DNA of 64,000 nucleotides from Callaeas wilsoni (Eukaryota; Chordata; Aves; Passeriformes; Callaeidae), in the NCBI GenBank assembly GCA_013398955.1, contig VWPU01012103.1, positions 1-64,000 on the forward strand, written 5' to 3'. Made by a program: the position numbers and the translations under genes. This document shows, piece after piece, positions 49,545 to 63,400 of the stretch; the first letter of the stretch is position 1, and every line of letters starts with the position of its first letter. Under the pieces are notes generated by a model. It worked only from the letters and a program-made list of their open reading frames with translations. It was not told the origin of the DNA and made no database searches.

Positions 49545-52500
49545 ATCATTAAGCTGACATGCATGGAAATGCAAGAGCAACTATTTTGTCTTTTCCAAGA
49601 TTTTCCTTTCTTTGCATCCCAGGGGAAATCTTGAATGGGCAACAGCAGCCTGCTTCCAGTTTCTTTTCAGACCTGTCTAACAATTCAAAGAAGCCAAACA
49701 GAAGAGGAGGAGTCTGTTCCAATACATTTAGCTTTTCTGAGGGGAAACAATAGAAATAAATAATGATCATCATGGAATATAACATACTAATATGATAAAT
49801 TCACACTAAAAAGAAAATTTTAGAAGCATTTACAACTCTTGTTTTAAGAAAATATTGCTTAACTAGCTCTGCTTTTTTTTTTAAGTACACTGAATGCATA
49901 ACTCTATATTTTTGGGACAGCTTTTTCAATCATTTCCAGGCATGCATGCTTTCTCAGTCCTCTAGTAATCTGTGATCTTTCCTTTTCCTGATGCAAAAGC
50001 TTAGTTTTTCTAGGCCACTTAAGCTGGAAAATTAAAATCCTATACTGGACTGCCTCTACTGGGCCAAAGTATTTAAGCTAAAATATAGTTCTGTATTTTT
50101 TCAGTCCTGCACCTTGTAAAAGACGTGAAAAACATGTTTACATCACTGTCTTTACATCATTTCACAAATGCTGGTTTGAATTTTCTCATTTCCCCTTCAG
50201 TCTCGTAAGTCTGGAAATCCCCTCCAACTTATCCATCTCTCTTTTTATTCTGGTCTAGTCTTGCTTTTAGGTACAGCATGAGTTTCTGCCAAAGGAGTAT
50301 GCAGTGCATTTTCAGGTGTCTGGCCAAAGAAGGTGCTCAGTGACCCAGGTTTAAAATAAGTGGCAATGCAGCATCTCAGAGGTGTGGTTGTCATGCCAGT
50401 AAACAGAAGAATTCCAAAAGCATTTGGTTTCAGTTTTTCACTTCCTTTTCCTCAGAGTAAGGTTTCAGGGCTTTCTTTTTATAGCAGACTCTGATATTTT
50501 CACTGTGTGAAATAAAAGAGATGAGAAAATTGCATAACAATCACAGAATCAGACAATGCAAGCATGTCTGTGCATTGCAAGTGTCTGCAGATTGCACTTA
50601 GAGGATTTAATCCTATGGCAAAAGTTTAACCTCATTGATCACATCTTGATCAAGCAGAAAATCAGAGACCTAGAAAAGGTGTTCAATAGCTCCATATGTA
50701 AAATTTAATTCAAAAAAAGGTAAGGCTGATATAAGAACAGCTGGCAGCATTCCTGGCTTTCCCTTGCTGGGAAAAAAGGTCAGCGAGCAGTCAGCACATA
50801 GACCTCCACCCACCATACAGAAGTCCTCGGACAACCAATTTAGAGAAAGTCACTGAAATCAATAGATAAACCTCCTGTTGTTTTCAGCAGGGCAAGATTT
50901 TACCTACCAGGTCTGAAACTAGAGAACACAAGTGACTCACTGCAGCAAGGGTAAGCGAGGCAGTAGGGCTGACAACAAAAGCAGCAGAGTAACATTCCCA
51001 TTGCAAAGGACACAAAGCGTGCATCTTTCCAGTTTCACGCCCATTCACATGGCTGAACTGTACTGCTGTGGTCCATATTTTGATGTGTGTTGACACACTA
51101 AGGATTATGCATAACTTAAAAATCCATGCATTCCAGCAAAAGACAGCTTTAGTAACTCGGTTCACTGCTTGCTTTTCAGCATGTTCCTCACACCAACTGC
51201 AGGCAGAAAAACAGAGATTCAGTGCTCTGGCAAACCCTTGTTGTGACATTGCCTTACTGCTGTAGGCTGTACTCTCAGCAAACATCACAGCTAGCAGTTC
51301 TCAAATGTAATCAGATATTATCCTTCCTTTGGGTTTTCAGCATGAATTTTGTTACCTCCTAAAAAAGAATCCATTTTCAATACTGTGTCCATGTAAACTT
51401 AAGGCATAGTCTTTTCTTTTCCTTTGGCCATGACTCCTGCAGAACTCTTGCATTGGTAACTCATACCTTCTGTGATATAAATCTGTAAAATATATTATAT
51501 TTCTCCCCCCACCTGGTCTCAGGAGCAGGTACCATTTAAAATCACTTCTGGTCTGCTCATTATTTGTTGGCAATATTTGCCAACTTTCTTAATACTTTAT
51601 GCTGAAGTCCTGATGTCAAGGGCACACTTCACCCTGCTACAATGCAGCTTACACCTACTGCTCAGGGTAAACTGTAGATAGCAGTGCTCTCACCTTGGAA
51701 TACTTCTGAATTCCTCTGCGTTATTGCTCTTGAACTTGTACTCTTCGACAAGCGTGTTCCACTGCTTGTTCCTTTCTACTCTTTTTGTGTTTTGCCAGTG
51801 TTATATTCATGATGTCACTTTCTAACACACACATTATACATATGTTCATCTATTCTCTGCATGCCATATAACATGAAGGAAAATATCATCAAGAGAATAT
51901 TATGAGTCTACTTAGTATTTTTACAATAAATATCAACACAAATGTAAACCTGACCTTTTCATGGTAAGTCTTCTAGTATGGTAACCAGTTAAGGTGAACA
52001 AGAACCTGTTTAAGGGTTTTCAAACTAAGAAGAGTTGTGGAAAGAAGCATGAGATGTGTAACCATCATGTAGCCTATGCACAGCAATGGTTTGTGTAGGT
52101 AACTGGCAGCATGATTGTGAGAAAACAGGTTATTGTTCCTTCCTTTTGGAAGGTTACAGGAATGTGAAGAGCAGGAGAGTAAGAGGCAGCAGAAGTATAC
52201 AAAGAAATTTCCTGGTAAGCTGCAATAAATTTAGCAGGAGATAGCAAATATAGGTCATGGTTGAAATATTTATTCTGGTGCTTGCAATCATAGTTGCCAT
52301 ATTTGCAGATGCAGTTATAAGGATTACATGGCAGTGGGAAAAAAAGCCACATATATATGACTACTTTCCTAAGGACCATATTGAGGATTCACTCTATAAA
52401 TATTTTTAAATAGCAAACTAACAAAGTACAACAAATCTGAATAAAGCAACATAAAGGTGAGTGTTACTTTAATATCTTCTCTGAAACTGTTGTAATAGTG

Positions 52501-53850
52501 ATGATGTGGTAATTTTTTTTCCTGTTTAAGCAAAATTGTTTCTATACTACTGGAACTGTTAGTCAAGTATATGCCAAACTGTGTGTTAATTAGTATATTC
52601 TCTTCTCTAGTGTACCAGCTAATTTGCTTTTTTGCCTTTATTAGCACTTACAAAGGAGCCAGTGAAATGGTTCTGTCTCTGAGACTCCCCCTGCTGTGGT
52701 TAATAGTTTGTGTTAAAATTCATCTTCATCCAGGACTCAGGCTTCAGGTTTAAGGCAGTTGTGAAGCTTTCACTTATAGCCACTGGGGAGAAATCTCTAC
52801 CTGCTAATAGTTTACTGTACAAGTTTTCTAATCAAATACACTTTTTTTTAAAGGTATGATGAATTACATACTAAAGCAAGAGTGTTAGTTAGATTTCTAT
52901 TGACTATATAGAAAAACTCTATCACCTAGCCTTGATTAAAATTTCTATATTGTACATAGCTACCATGAAGTAAGAAGTAATAACTAATTTCCAGATGGAT
53001 AAAGTTACATAAAATTAATTACAGCTGGTGCATTATCCAGACAGATGGATAAAACTGGTGAAAAACCTTCACATTTTTCCATCTGAATCAATTATCTATT
53101 ATCAATTTTCTGAACTCTTACTTCTGTTTCTATTCTGGAAGGTATGCAAACAAAACACAAAAATAATTCAGAATCAAGACTATGAGTCTTGTAGTCCTTC
53201 CAGAAACATTTATGCAGAGCAAGTGTTAATGCAATCTCCAGCTGCCTGAGTCCATCCATATCGTTATTATTATTAATTTTTTAAGTGTCACATTTAATGA
53301 AACAAGACTCCTGAAAGGATCTGTACATTTTTTCTTTTTTTTCTGCTAGAAACATAATCAGCAGTGCAAAGTTTCTTGCCATGAAGTCTACACAATAATG
53401 TTTTCTGCAGCTTTGATTTGTGGATGAAGAAAGTACACAATAAGCAATACACCCTCAAAATGCTTAAGGTAAAATAAAACATAAATTGTTAACTAATGTG
53501 AGAGAGAATTTTTTATTGACCCGTATTATTTGCCCTTCAAAGAACATTACCGAATACAGCAGTCTTTTTATCTAAAGCATTAGCAGTCATTTGTTTGTTA
53601 AATGAGTTTTGAGATCTACTTACACACAATTTAAATGCCTTTAAAACTCCATTAGATATGTTTACTGCCAAAACTTAAATAGTATTCTCTTAGTTCTTCT
53701 CCATTGCTTTAAAAAATGGCAAATGTACAAATGTCTGGCGATGATAATTAACCCTCTGATTTGTCAGTCTTCGGACGCAAAAGTTTGACACCAATGTAAT
53801 CTATTGACCACTAATGTTATACACAAGTAAGTCTCCACTGTAAGGGCCAC
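49545..53850. other. AT-rich non-coding DNA, no gene seen
   Basis: No exon recognised. The 134-codon minus-strand frame at 50884-51288 has no known domain and overlaps an old repeat trace (50848-50905) at its end. CAGATGGATAAA occurs twice (near 52993 and 53042). Confidence 0.5.
50848..50905. repeat. Possible ancient amniote repeat core
   Basis: GTCACTGAAATCAATAGATAAA, then TGTTGTTTTCAGCAGGGCAAG, then ATTTTACCT follows the pattern 'cactgaaatcaatgga ... cattgatttcagtggggcaggattt' of old sauropsid repeats, including the inverted pair formed by the two 'tcaat' blocks. The family is unassigned. Confidence 0.35.
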
Positions 53851-53866
53851 AAAAAAAAAAAAAAAG
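53851..53866. repeat. Poly-A tract
   Basis: About 15 uninterrupted A residues. No retroposed gene body is recognisable immediately upstream. Confidence 0.85.
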
Positions 53867-56800
53867 AAATTAGGTGAGGTAAGTAGAAAGAACCATTCTG
53901 TGTTGTGCTGGAGTTTGCAGACCCAAGAAGTATCAAGAAGTCTCAGGAATTTTTAATACTTCTGACATATCTACATAAAAACTGAAATTTCTCAGGCAAA
54001 ATACCATAATCAAAAGAGACATAAAGATTTTTTGTCATTCTCAGCCTTATCAAATAATAGTTTTAGAACATTTTATAGTGAAAAGTTGTTCAATACAAAT
54101 GTTTGAACAAATTTTTTACAACACATCTCATAGCTCAGGATGACAGGATGTATAAGAACTGTTCACAACTTTGTAGGAACCTAGAGGAATCTTGATTTAT
54201 TTGAGAAACAGAAATAGTTTTGTTGGGTTTTAACTAATAAAACCCATCATCACCAAAAATAGGAGTCTGGGAAACTGAAATGCAAACAAGTAAATCCTAA
54301 AACCTAAACAAAATCAGTCTATCATATCTACTTGCACTAAACTTGATCTATAAGTCAGAAATAATCTAAGATTTATGATTTCAGTCTCTTTCAGATAAGT
54401 CTTACAATTCAAAACAACTTACAAGTTCAGGTATTAGGAAGGACATGAATAAAACGGGTTGCTAAAATACATGAATAAACACCACGTAAAAAGGAAAATA
54501 ATTGACAGTGCACAATTATTCCAACAAAATATTGTTATTGGAAAATGTCGGTCCAAACTGAATTTTGCAAGAAAAACAGTTGATTTTTTTTCCTTTTTTT
54601 CAAACACCTACTTATTAGTCAAGCTTACTGCATTTCTATATACTAAAATAATCCCTGTATTCTTTAATCTAACTACTGATAAACATAATTTTATGCCTTT
54701 TATTTTTAGTCAAGACAAGCTGATTTACTGAACATTCAAGAAGTTAGTCCTTTTCTATGCTATTAAATATTTCTACAAGGAAAAGGTTTATACACGTTTC
54801 AAGTAGATACATATTTTCCAGCATAAAGCATTGCTCTAAGGGACTTTCGAAGACTTTAATAACTAGCTTTTGTTTTCCAAAATACTGTTTTTCTGTCTAG
54901 AGTAAAGGTAAAAGCACATTTCTAGTGGTTAATATTTTATTTCTGGAAAGTACTAAGAAATTGTTTGCCATCTATATTGTATTTGTTATGAAGTGTAAAT
55001 TCTGCATGTGTGATGAAAGCAAGGACAGTAGAAGAATGAGATGAGAATCTTCTAACCAAATCCAGTAAAGTCAGATCATCTGTGCAATAGCTCCTGCTAG
55101 CGTGTAAAATAAAATTCCCCTCCATTCTACCCTATTTGCATAGCTTGTCATTAACCACACTTTCAACAGACTTGACCTTCCCCTTGCTTTTATAAGGAAT
55201 TCCACAGATAAATGTCACCAGAGAAAAATACACTTTTAGCCAAAATATAGTACAGAGCATGCACGTCTATAAATGTCTAGCACATATGACTACCTGAAGA
55301 ATTTTTAAAATAAATGTCTTGCTATGAAGAGAATAGTGCAGGGTGAATTAATCACTGGGAAATGCCTCTGCTCCATGTACTCTCTCTCACCTGGACAGTT
55401 ACAACTGCAGCATGTAGCTCACCCTCTGTCTGTGTCAGTTCCAAAATCTCCTCGCCACGGCACAAAACATAAATCAGATATTGAATTGAGCAAACCTTTC
55501 GGACTCTGTTCTGGTCATTTATAGTTACACTAAGCTGAATTATACCATGTGCCCTTTATGTGGCCCATGGGATGATTTCTCTGCCAAGAATTTTACCTCT
55601 CAGACCAATAAAATGTATGGCAATACAGCAGCCTGGACTGAAAAGAAGGGTTTCATTATTTTTTTATTTTATTAAACAGTTTATCACAGCATACTGAGGC
55701 ATTTATTCTTCCACCTAAGGATACACAGTCTACTTGAGTTAAAATGTTTGTCTAGAGATGTTATATATGCTAATATATACTAACGTGATTTCATATATTT
55801 TCCTGGAAATCAGAAGCTCAATGTCAGCAGTCACAACATGAGGGAGAGCATACACATATACTGGAAGGAAAATAGTCAAGATGTATATGCATACTGAAAA
55901 ATGACTGAAAGTGTTACAGAAAATGACTCAAACATAAATGTGAAAAACACATTTCTCAGATACAGACATTTGCAACTCCCTGTAAAACAGGATGAAAATG
56001 CCTGACCTAGGAGGAAAAAAGTAGAAGCAGGATATAGCTCTTAATTGACATCTTGCCAGAAAATTTTAAAGTTAATATTCATAAAATATTGTGATGTGCT
56101 GAGGTTTTATGTTACTATAAGCCAGATGGATCGAATTCATTGATAGATAAATAGATAGGATGTGTTTAACCTATCCTGAAGTAGTATTAATTCACTATGA
56201 CCTTAAAATGAGAAATAAAAGAAAGTGAGATTAAAAACAGATCCAAGGGAAGCTGCTGAGAAGATTCCAATTAACTTTAAGGAGATTAACTTTACCAAAC
56301 ACCTATTTAACTGCATTATGTTAAATATGAAATACCACATCTGTTATGTCAAGAGATACAACTACTTGGCATTTGTGACAGTAGAAACAGTAATAGTACA
56401 CCCTTAAATTATAACATGCTAGGTCATGGTACTGCTGTAGTCCCCAAAAGTCAACCACTACCTTCAACGGGAGCTAAACGAGTCCATAATAGATATCTGT
56501 CACCTGGCAAAAGCTTTGAAAAAAGCAGTGTAAAAGAAAGAAAATGGATCACTAAACTATGAGAATAGTGCTGTATTTATCTGGATCTGCTACCCTTATA
56601 TATATAAAACAATTCCCTCATACAGTGAGTTATCAGGAGGGTTTGATTCTGTTTCTTGCAGTTTAGGGGGATTGGTTTTTTAATTTCCTAGGAGGATTAG
56701 TATTATATCATTTCAAACAGGTAGTGTTTCACTAATTAAGGTGCTTGACAGCCTCTTTGCCACCTTCCTTCTCTCCTTCCCTTCCATCTTCTGTCTTCCT

Positions 56801-57007
56801 ATAAACTTTGGTTTTGCAATTTAGGATTTCTGTACCTAAATAGTAACTTTGGATTGAGTTTGCTTCCAGCATTTTACTGTATCTGGCTGAAATGATGTTA
56901 ACTTTTTTAAGAGCAGCCCACTGGGTGTCCTCTGGGATGGTGCAGTGTTTTGAATCTGTGACTAAAGTGGAGTTGGTAACACAGCAATATTTTGACTATT
57001 ATGAAAA
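53867..57007. other. AT-rich non-coding DNA, no gene seen
   Basis: Unique AT-rich sequence. A 40-bp pyrimidine-rich run (CCTTCCTTCTCTCCTTCCCTTCC type) sits at 56760-56800. No gene recognised. Confidence 0.5.
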
Positions 57008-57425
57008 CACAGACTGGGTGAGGTTGGCAGGGATCTCCGAAGGTCATCTTGTCCAATCCCTTGCTCAAGCAGGACAATCTACAGCCAGCTGCCCAAGGCC
57101 AGGTCCAGAGAGATTCTGAATATCTCCACAGCTGGAGACTCCATAATGTCCTTGAGCAACCTGTAACAGTAATCCACCACTCTCAAGTAACAGTGTTTTC
57201 TTGTTCAGAGGAATCCTTCTGTTTTCCAGTTTGTGGCCACTGCCTCTTGCCTTGTCACTGGGCACCACTGGAAAGAGCCTGGCCCTGTCTTCTCTGCACT
57301 CTTCCTTCAGGAATTTCTGTACATTGGTAAGATCCCCCTGAGCCTTTTCTGCTGCAGACTGAATAGTCTCAGCCTTTCCTCATAGCAGAGACGCTCCAGT
57401 CCCTCAGTCACCATAGTGACCTCAT
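57008..57425 (-). repeat. CR1 LINE 3'-end fragment
   Basis: It starts with ACACAGACTGGGTGAGGTTGG, then 'TCATCTTGTCCAATCCCTTG', 'GGAGACTCCATAATGTCC' followed by TTGAGCAACCTG, 'CACTGCCTCTTGCCTTGTCA', and finally 'CAGACTGAATAGTCTCAGCC'. These are successive blocks of the reverse complement of an avian CR1 3' region, in the expected order and with modest divergence. The open frames at 57049-57330 and 57065-57268 lie inside it and are repeat artefacts. Confidence 0.92.
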
Positions 57426-57796
57426 GTGGTTTACAATCAGCTGGAAATTAAGCTCCAAGCAGCCACTGCCTTTCCCCCCATCCTCTCCAGTGAGGAAGGA
57501 ACAAAAGGCAGAGATTATTGATTGGGACAACAATTTCGTAGAAAAAAAAAAAGCATTGAGATAAGAAAGAACAAAGAGTAACGGCAACAATATTAATAAC
57601 AGTGCATAAAAGAGGGTGATAGCTTGTGGAAGTCATACTGATCAGACATTACCACCACAAGAGACACGCAGCTTCCCAAGAGAAAGGGGAAAATGCCAGG
57701 CACAGCCATGCTGGCACATTTTTTCTTTGAGCCCAATTTCCCCCAAGCCCAAGGCAATGAAGCACAAAGACAGACAAACCCTTCAAGTTGAACCAG

Positions 57797-57820
57797 CCAC
57801 ACCACACCACCACACCACTC
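57797..57820. repeat. Short ACCAC-type repeat
   Basis: Imperfect CCACACCACACCACCACACCAC run. Confidence 0.7.
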
Positions 57821-58109
57821 TGTTCACTACTTTACTTCTCCAGATAAAAGGAAAATGGTCACTTATATTCCTGAGGAAATATCCCTTGTGTGGTGTATTT
57901 TTTCAGTGAATTCATCAACCTGTATTGGCCAAAGTCTTTGATGCTACAGTGTCATATCTAAAATGTCAGTGAATGTTAATTTTTATTACTGTGATTAGTA
58001 CTTTCTTTGGAGGAAACAACTTCAAAATGAACGTTTTGCTATGCAAAGAGTTAAATTAATCATGCTTCCTGTCTTTCCTCTTTGAATTAGAGTAAAATTA
58101 GTCAAGTGG

Positions 58110-58127
58110 GTCCCTTCAGAAAGGGAC
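58110..58127. repeat. Small hairpin
   Basis: GTCCCTT (58110-58116) and AAGGGAC (58121-58127) are perfect reverse complements around a CAGA loop. Confidence 0.7.
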
Positions 58128-58139
58128 ACTAAAGGGCTT

Positions 58140-58222
58140 CTAATGTTTATTGCTCCCATTGAAATGAACTGAATTAAAGCATCCTAATGTTTATTGCTCC
58201 CTGTGAAATGAATACAATTAAC
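58140..58222. repeat. 44-bp tandem duplication, nearly two copies
   Basis: TAATGTTTATTGCTCCC starts at 58141 and again at 58185, followed in both copies by a related GAAATGAA ... AATTAA stretch. Over 37 aligned bases 32 are identical, so the copy is not recent. Confidence 0.85.
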
Positions 58223-59330
58223 AGAGACAGCACACCTGATGGTATTATCATGCCTGGTTCACCTAGCCCAGACAACACATTACCTAAACTGGCTCACTTT
58301 AAATGAAGGCACACATTTCTTACTGAATTGTTCCAAAATTCCTTTTACTTGCCTTTCATATATCCAGACAAATAATTTAAATATATTCCATACATATGCA
58401 TGCGTTTCAGCTTCAAAATCTAACACACATTTTGTTGTATCATTGTTCCTAATGAGAATGAATTAAAACCCAACAGAGACCTGACCCAGAACCTTTCACT
58501 TCCCCTTAACTGTCAGTTTGACTTTCTGTAACACTGTGATCAACTGAATCCTAAGTGGGAGTTGACACTGTCTCAACTTTCTGCAAATGCAGGTAAAATG
58601 GAATGTGAACTGCCTGAAATTCAAAGCTGATGTAACCTGGTTCTGCACCATTACACATAATTGGTATCTTCAGCTTTGTACAGCTGCAATTTCATTTCTT
58701 TAATAGCATGGACTTTGATAAGAATCGTGTAGTGGACCTTATTTTTTTGTCGTTTCGGGTGAGGGTTTTTTCTCCTCTCCTTTTCTAGTATCACAGCTAA
58801 GTTCTTGCACAATGCAAAGTTCATTTCTGAAAGAAATCCTGTCATTGGTCTTTAATAGCAGGTTAATGGGCTGCGAAATCTCAAATTTTCAAGACCGATT
58901 TTGTTGCAAGAAGAAGTGTTCCTTATGTCTTTTCTCTGGACAGAATAGATCTCTTCCTGTAAAATACCTTAATACTCAGCAAACGAGAGGAATTGTATCA
59001 CAAATCATATCTAACAATGAGATTTTCTTTATTTTCCTCTGATATCAACAGCATTTTGGAAGAACTGCTGCCTCAGGTAGCATTTGTTATTCCTCTGTGA
59101 ATCAATAAAACTTTCTGCCATAGACTAGAGGATGTGCCTGCTGTGAACTTACAAATATTAGATGAAACGATTCACACACAACACATCATCTATAACTCCA
59201 TAGTTTAACCCACTGTCATCTGCTACATGATTTCTTTCATTATTTGATGTATTTTCTCCATATTTGCCATTCCGGTCTGGGCTTTTCATGATGTATCCTC
59301 CATATGTATGACACATGCATGTATGAGCAG

Positions 59331-59400
59331 TGTATATACCTATAACCCATACATGCATACATACACACATGTATATATATACACATATGCATATACAAAT
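59331..59400. repeat. TA/CA-rich low-complexity tract
   Basis: Mixed CATACA, ACACAC and TATATATA segments. The flanking 82-codon minus frame rich in C, I, Y and V is simply the translation of this tract. Confidence 0.75.
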
Positions 59401-62229
59401 GTGCATGTAATGCCTATATAAGCATATTTATAAAGTGAAACTCTAAGTGAGAAAATAATAAAGACCATGAATGAGGAAAACATTTCCCCTAATTTTTAAC
59501 ACATACAGACTGCGGCCATTAATAACAGTGTGATACTGCATGCAGAGAACTTCAAAAGCATTTTAATGAATCATAAAGTGATTTTCCAAAATAAATGGTC
59601 TACAAACTTTGCAGAACTTCAGCATGATTCCTCTAGGAAATGTTAAAATGGCAATTTAGGAAAAAAGCACAGAAGAATTTGCACAGCTAATTAATATCTG
59701 CATATTCAATTGTTAGTCTTAGGAAACAGATTGCTTACATTTTTTTCTGAAACTTGGCAAGGTAACATCATTCTGTCTCTTCTGTGTTACTTTTTACTGA
59801 TGTAATATCAAGGCAGTCTATTCAAATTAGAGTAATTTCTAAACATAAATATATGCATGTCAGGATACCTTTCCAAAACACATTTCACTCAGACTGAACT
59901 TCATTTTTTTCTTTTATAAAGTATCTCTGTACCAAATGTGCCTGAAAGACTTCAAAGAAAACATGACAATATTTGAAAACAAAACAATAACTGTAGAAAT
60001 TAAAATGAACAAAATAATATTTACCAAGTGCCGCCCTCCCCACCCCCTGTGTCTGCCTACACCAAAACCAGAAGGTCACTATTTCAGGGATATAATAAAA
60101 ATGCTCTTTAAAGACAGAATCTCTTTCAAAGGTTATTTGACTATTAAATATCACCAGTGTATCCTCCGAACCTACTCCACAAAGTCATTGATGCTGGGCA
60201 AATCCAAAAGTCAAGGTACTTGCCTTTCCCTACCCAGCTCACTCTTCTGTTCATACAGAGCACGTCCCTACCTGCTTTCCTGTCCCCACACTCTAAGTGT
60301 CCTGCAGTGCTTATGTGGGAATGCAGTTTTTCTCAAGTTCTCAGGCGGGCATTTAGTCCAGTTCGAGGCCTGTGTAAGTGTCCAGGTTCAAGAGTGAAGC
60401 CATGCACTCAGTTACGGTGTCACTGTCAGTGGTTATGCTTCAGGGGACATAGAGACACCATGCTAACCACAGTCAGAGATGATAAACTCAGAATGATAAA
60501 ATAAATCCAGGATCTTTTACCCTGGCTTTCTAATTTTGAATCTCTAAGGTACGTTCAGGCCTTCTGGTCTTCAGGCTCTGCTCTTCAGCCTCAAGGTCAG
60601 AAAGATTTTTTTATGGAGTTCAGACCTAAGAAGCCGTCTGTAGAGGAAAGTTTTATATCAAATGTTAGAAAAATGCAAAGCAGTGAGAATTGTGACTTTA
60701 TCTTTGAATCATAAGTAACTTTTCTTTTCGCACTATTTATAAGTAAATTTCAAGCAACTGTCTATATTTTTTCTCATCAGAATCCGTTTCTTGTAAAGGC
60801 CTAATACATGAATAGAAACTATTTAGCAAAATAATTAAAGGACAAATATTCATCATCCTTTAGAGAAAAATAACCTGAGTTCTATTTCAACTTCAAATAT
60901 AGCCCTCATTTTTGAAGTGCTAATTGACATATATACCATATTTTATTTCACATAACTGTTTACTAAAAATAGCATTGGATATGTATTTATTAGTGGCATA
61001 CTTATTAAGCAGTAATATTAAAAATATTGTTAGGGTATCAAAAAACTTTGAAGAGTTGCCATTCTTTAATATACGTGATTTCATGAGAGAAGATTATTCA
61101 CCTAATACATTTTGGAAATGTTAGAATCTCACCAGATTACACACCACATATGAAAATGCCCCTCTAGGATTGCTTGGGACTTGTGAATTCACTGCCACTC
61201 ACTTTTACTAGGTGTAGGATGAAAAAAACTTTGGAAATTGTCAATATTTATATATTTAGATTTATATATTCTGGCATTTCCTGCATGACAGTGAGATCAA
61301 TTCAAGAGAGAGAAATGGAAGTGTTAACATTTTTCAGTTGGAAAATTTTCTGCTGACATCAATTAAGATTTCTTAAACTCACAAAATTTGATAGCATTAA
61401 ATACTTAATTCAATATTTTCATTCAAGAAGATTTTGAGCAGACAAGCATAAAGACAGTTTTACTTCAGTTATTTGATATCTATAACTAGGAGTAAGGTGT
61501 CCTAAGAAAGAACTGTCTTCTTTACTAGCATCTGGTTTTTTTCAGCAAATATTTTTATAGTTCTTCAGATGTAGCAAGTTTCTAGTTATGGTTCTCCCTG
61601 CAGGCCTTTAAATATTGTTCCCTAAATATTCACAAGTGCAATTGTCTTCTGGAAACCCCATTCATAATGTTTACCCAAACTAATTTTAGGAGTCTAATTT
61701 AACAGGTGATTCAGAGTCAAGATTAACTCAAGTGTTCTGAGTCCTCTCTAGACTCAGCTCTTTCTTGTCAATGATTATAGGTTTATAAGCCTCTATAGAA
61801 TAAACACATAGAGTGAGCAGACAGCTGTCTGTGCGGAACATATACATACTCCCCAATATGATGAATATATTACTGTTACAGGTGCCATAGAGATGTCAGC
61901 TCAGATACTGGACAATGCTACTCCAGTGTTACAGCCCAAGTGACGTGGCTATAGCATGAGCAGGGAATAGATATGTGCCTGTGGACAGTCATTAGAGCTC
62001 ACTGACTTCGGTTATCAACAGTACTCACTGCTGTTTTCCATAATTTATTCTTTAAAATGTTATGTGAATATATTAGAGAGCACCTAGAAAGTTAAAATTT
62101 TCTGAGGACCAAAAAATCTAGTGAGGAAATATAATGGGAGTGTTCCCCATATGACAATATTTTAGAATCTTAAACTGATGCCAAAATCTTCTAATTAGCA
62201 AGTTTTAAATTGGATAAATATATAGAAAA

Positions 62230-63400
62230 GAATTAAATGTAGTGAGAAAAAGAGTTAGGATTTAACACACAGAAAAAAAAAATGTAGTTTCAGTTAAATA
62301 GAGCAGGGAATTAAGGAAATGCAATCTGATAGCAAAGGAGATACAAAGAATGGCACACAGAAGAAGATGATGAAAGAATTTAAAATTGGTCTATAAAGCT
62401 GACAAAGGAAGATGAGATGTATCAATACAACAGAGGCCTTCTGGAAGGAACAAGGTGGGAAGTGGGGCTTAAAGACAAATAAGCAGTGATGTGGAGAGTT
62501 GAGGGGCTAACTATCTTGCAAACCAAGACACAAGCCAACACAGAGATAACAGAAATAACCTGAAACATCTAGACTCTTTGGATATCCACTTCTGAAGATA
62601 AAAAAAGGCTGATAAACACCTGAGGTGTCTGACAGTATTAAGTCTCTGACATTAAAAAGATAATATTTTGGACAGAAGACAAGTTAGGTGGCACAAAACT
62701 GAAGGAGGCATACGGAAAGATTTGTGCAACCAGAACAGGAGAAAAATGTGGAAAGAAAAGACAGTACAGATTTCTAGAGAATAATGCATAAAGGAGGGAA
62801 GAACTACCAACATGAAAGCTGGTTATGGTATACTTGTCTAAGATGCGTGTATTTTCCTACTTTTAAACTGCAAACAAGTCATGTTCTTGAATAATTTAGA
62901 GAGTCAGAAATTTAACTGACAATCTGGTCACTAAGGAAAACATGGACTGGCACATAGTGTAGAATTTTTGGGCTGCTATAATAAATAAAGGATTCCAGAG
63001 AAAGATTAAGAAATACAGGTATGAATGGAGCAGTGGAGAAAACGTTGGAAGAGTGGGAGGTGAACAAATAGGATAATTAACAGGGAAGGATGCAGGTAGT
63101 GTGGTGAAGATGTAGAAAACATTAGTTTTATGGGAATTATTGCAGGAGTAGAAAGATGCAATGATAGATGTGTTTTTCAAATTAGTTTGGAATTCAAGAT
63201 AATTTAAATTTTAAAAATTAAAAAAATAAATTAAAGACCAAGTTCAGATATAAACCTACAGTGCTGGGAAAGACAGACAAGGAGAAAGAAGAAGGGTAAT
63301 CTCTCTGATAAGCAGAGGGGAAGGGGAGTGGGAAAAAAAAATATGTGGGGGTCTTAAATTCATGAAGGAAAGGGAGGGAGATAGAAACCAATCACTTTAA
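62230..63400 (+). other. Purine-rich, strand-asymmetric stretch
   Basis: For over 1 kb the plus strand is dominated by A and G (many GGAAGGAA, GAAGAAGATGATGAAAG, GGAGGGAAG and GGGAAGGAAAGG-type words). Pyrimidine runs are rare. No transposon ends were recognised. It could be a decayed repeat or a transcribed, strand-biased segment; the sequence alone does not decide. Confidence 0.4.

Noticed and set aside
50884..51288. 134-codon open frame on the minus strand
   Set aside because: No recognisable domain, its 3' end overlaps an old repeat trace, and the plus strand has an overlapping open frame.
57049..57330. 93-codon open frame on the plus strand
   Set aside because: It is antisense to a CR1 LINE fragment and is a repeat artefact.
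59936..60504. Open frames of 115 and 153 codons
   Set aside because: Two plus frames and a minus frame overlap, the composition is low-complexity, and there is no known domain.
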